From NCBI RefSeq assembly GCF_003255815.1, contig NC_037668.1:61591500-61655499 (forward strand): a stretch of 64,000 nucleotides of DNA. The letters are read 5' to 3'. The notes under the pieces were generated by a model. The model did no database searches. It was not told the DNA's origin and saw only the letters and a program-made list of their open reading frames with translations. Position numbers and translations under genes: made by a program. Below, piece by piece: positions 63,939 through 64,000 of this stretch (positions are counted from its first letter, which is position 1; each line of letters starts with the position of its first letter). Source of the stretch: Theropithecus gelada. Taxonomy: Eukaryota > Chordata > Mammalia > Primates > Cercopithecidae.

Positions 63939-64000
63939 TCATCGGTATCCTTCCCCATCCTTAACAACTTGGAGCCAGCTGCAGAGAATAAGGGGATCTT

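Noticed and set aside
1..64000. CRISPR array, tRNA, rRNA, operon or phage features
   Set aside because: No regular direct repeats with unique spacers, no cloverleaf, and no prokaryotic gene organisation. The only tRNA-like matter is in MIR SINEs.

Overview
This window is nuclear genomic DNA from a primate, most likely human. The evidence is an AluJ to AluY series with A-rich tails, a 3' end of a primate-specific L1 (L1PA type), older L1M, L2 and MIR fragments, MaLR-type LTRs and hAT-type DNA transposon relics. CpG is scarce, microsatellites are frequent, and there is no compact gene layout. The AluY and L1PA copies point to an ape or Old World monkey genome.

I find no protein-coding gene that I can support. 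The open frames are short (193 codons at most), overlap on both strands, lie in repeats or purine-rich tracts, and show no recognisable domain. The window reads as intergenic or deep intronic sequence. An isolated exon cannot be excluded by eye. No tRNA, rRNA, CRISPR array or operon-like structure is visible.

Layout. 1-9 kb: MIR and L2 remnants, an L1M 3' end, and a GC-rich unique block near 8.3-8.66 kb that looks conserved. 9-17.4 kb: a long L2 at 9.7-10.4 kb, a Z-DNA-prone TG/CG tract at 11.01 kb, a MaLR-like LTR, an L2 split by a small inverted-repeat element, an MST-like LTR inside a MIR, and an L1M inside a hAT element. 17.4-24 kb: a MIR with an exact 35-bp tandem duplication, a long unique AT-rich block (19.6-20.3 kb), another LTR, a hAT relic, and a MIR whose end has become a three-copy tandem array (23.5-24.0 kb). 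24-34.5 kb: mostly unique, with a CpG-retaining segment at 24.8-25.7 kb, a 100-bp tandem duplication at 31.0 kb, a short AluY inside a MIR, and a duplicated segment ending in a splice-acceptor-like sequence. 34.5-43 kb: L2-rich, with a decayed minisatellite, a run of 20 GAAG units grown from an AluJ tail, a scrambled L1 insertion inside a MIR, and an inverted pair of about 190-bp elements that I cannot name. 43-50 kb: the densest repeat block (two L1M stretches, one L1PA, six Alus, one palindromic MITE). 50-64 kb: unique blocks that may be regulatory, a MaLR LTR with a GGATTA cluster, a HAL1/L1-like element carrying a long polypurine tract, and scattered L2 and MIR.

The most useful observations are structural: nested insertions that give relative ages, independently arising tandem duplications, two possibly uncatalogued repeats, sequences prone to non-B DNA, and several unique blocks to test for conservation. 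Repeat family names come from recalled consensus patterns; a RepeatMasker run would settle them. Boundaries of old repeats are approximate, often within 10-30 bp.
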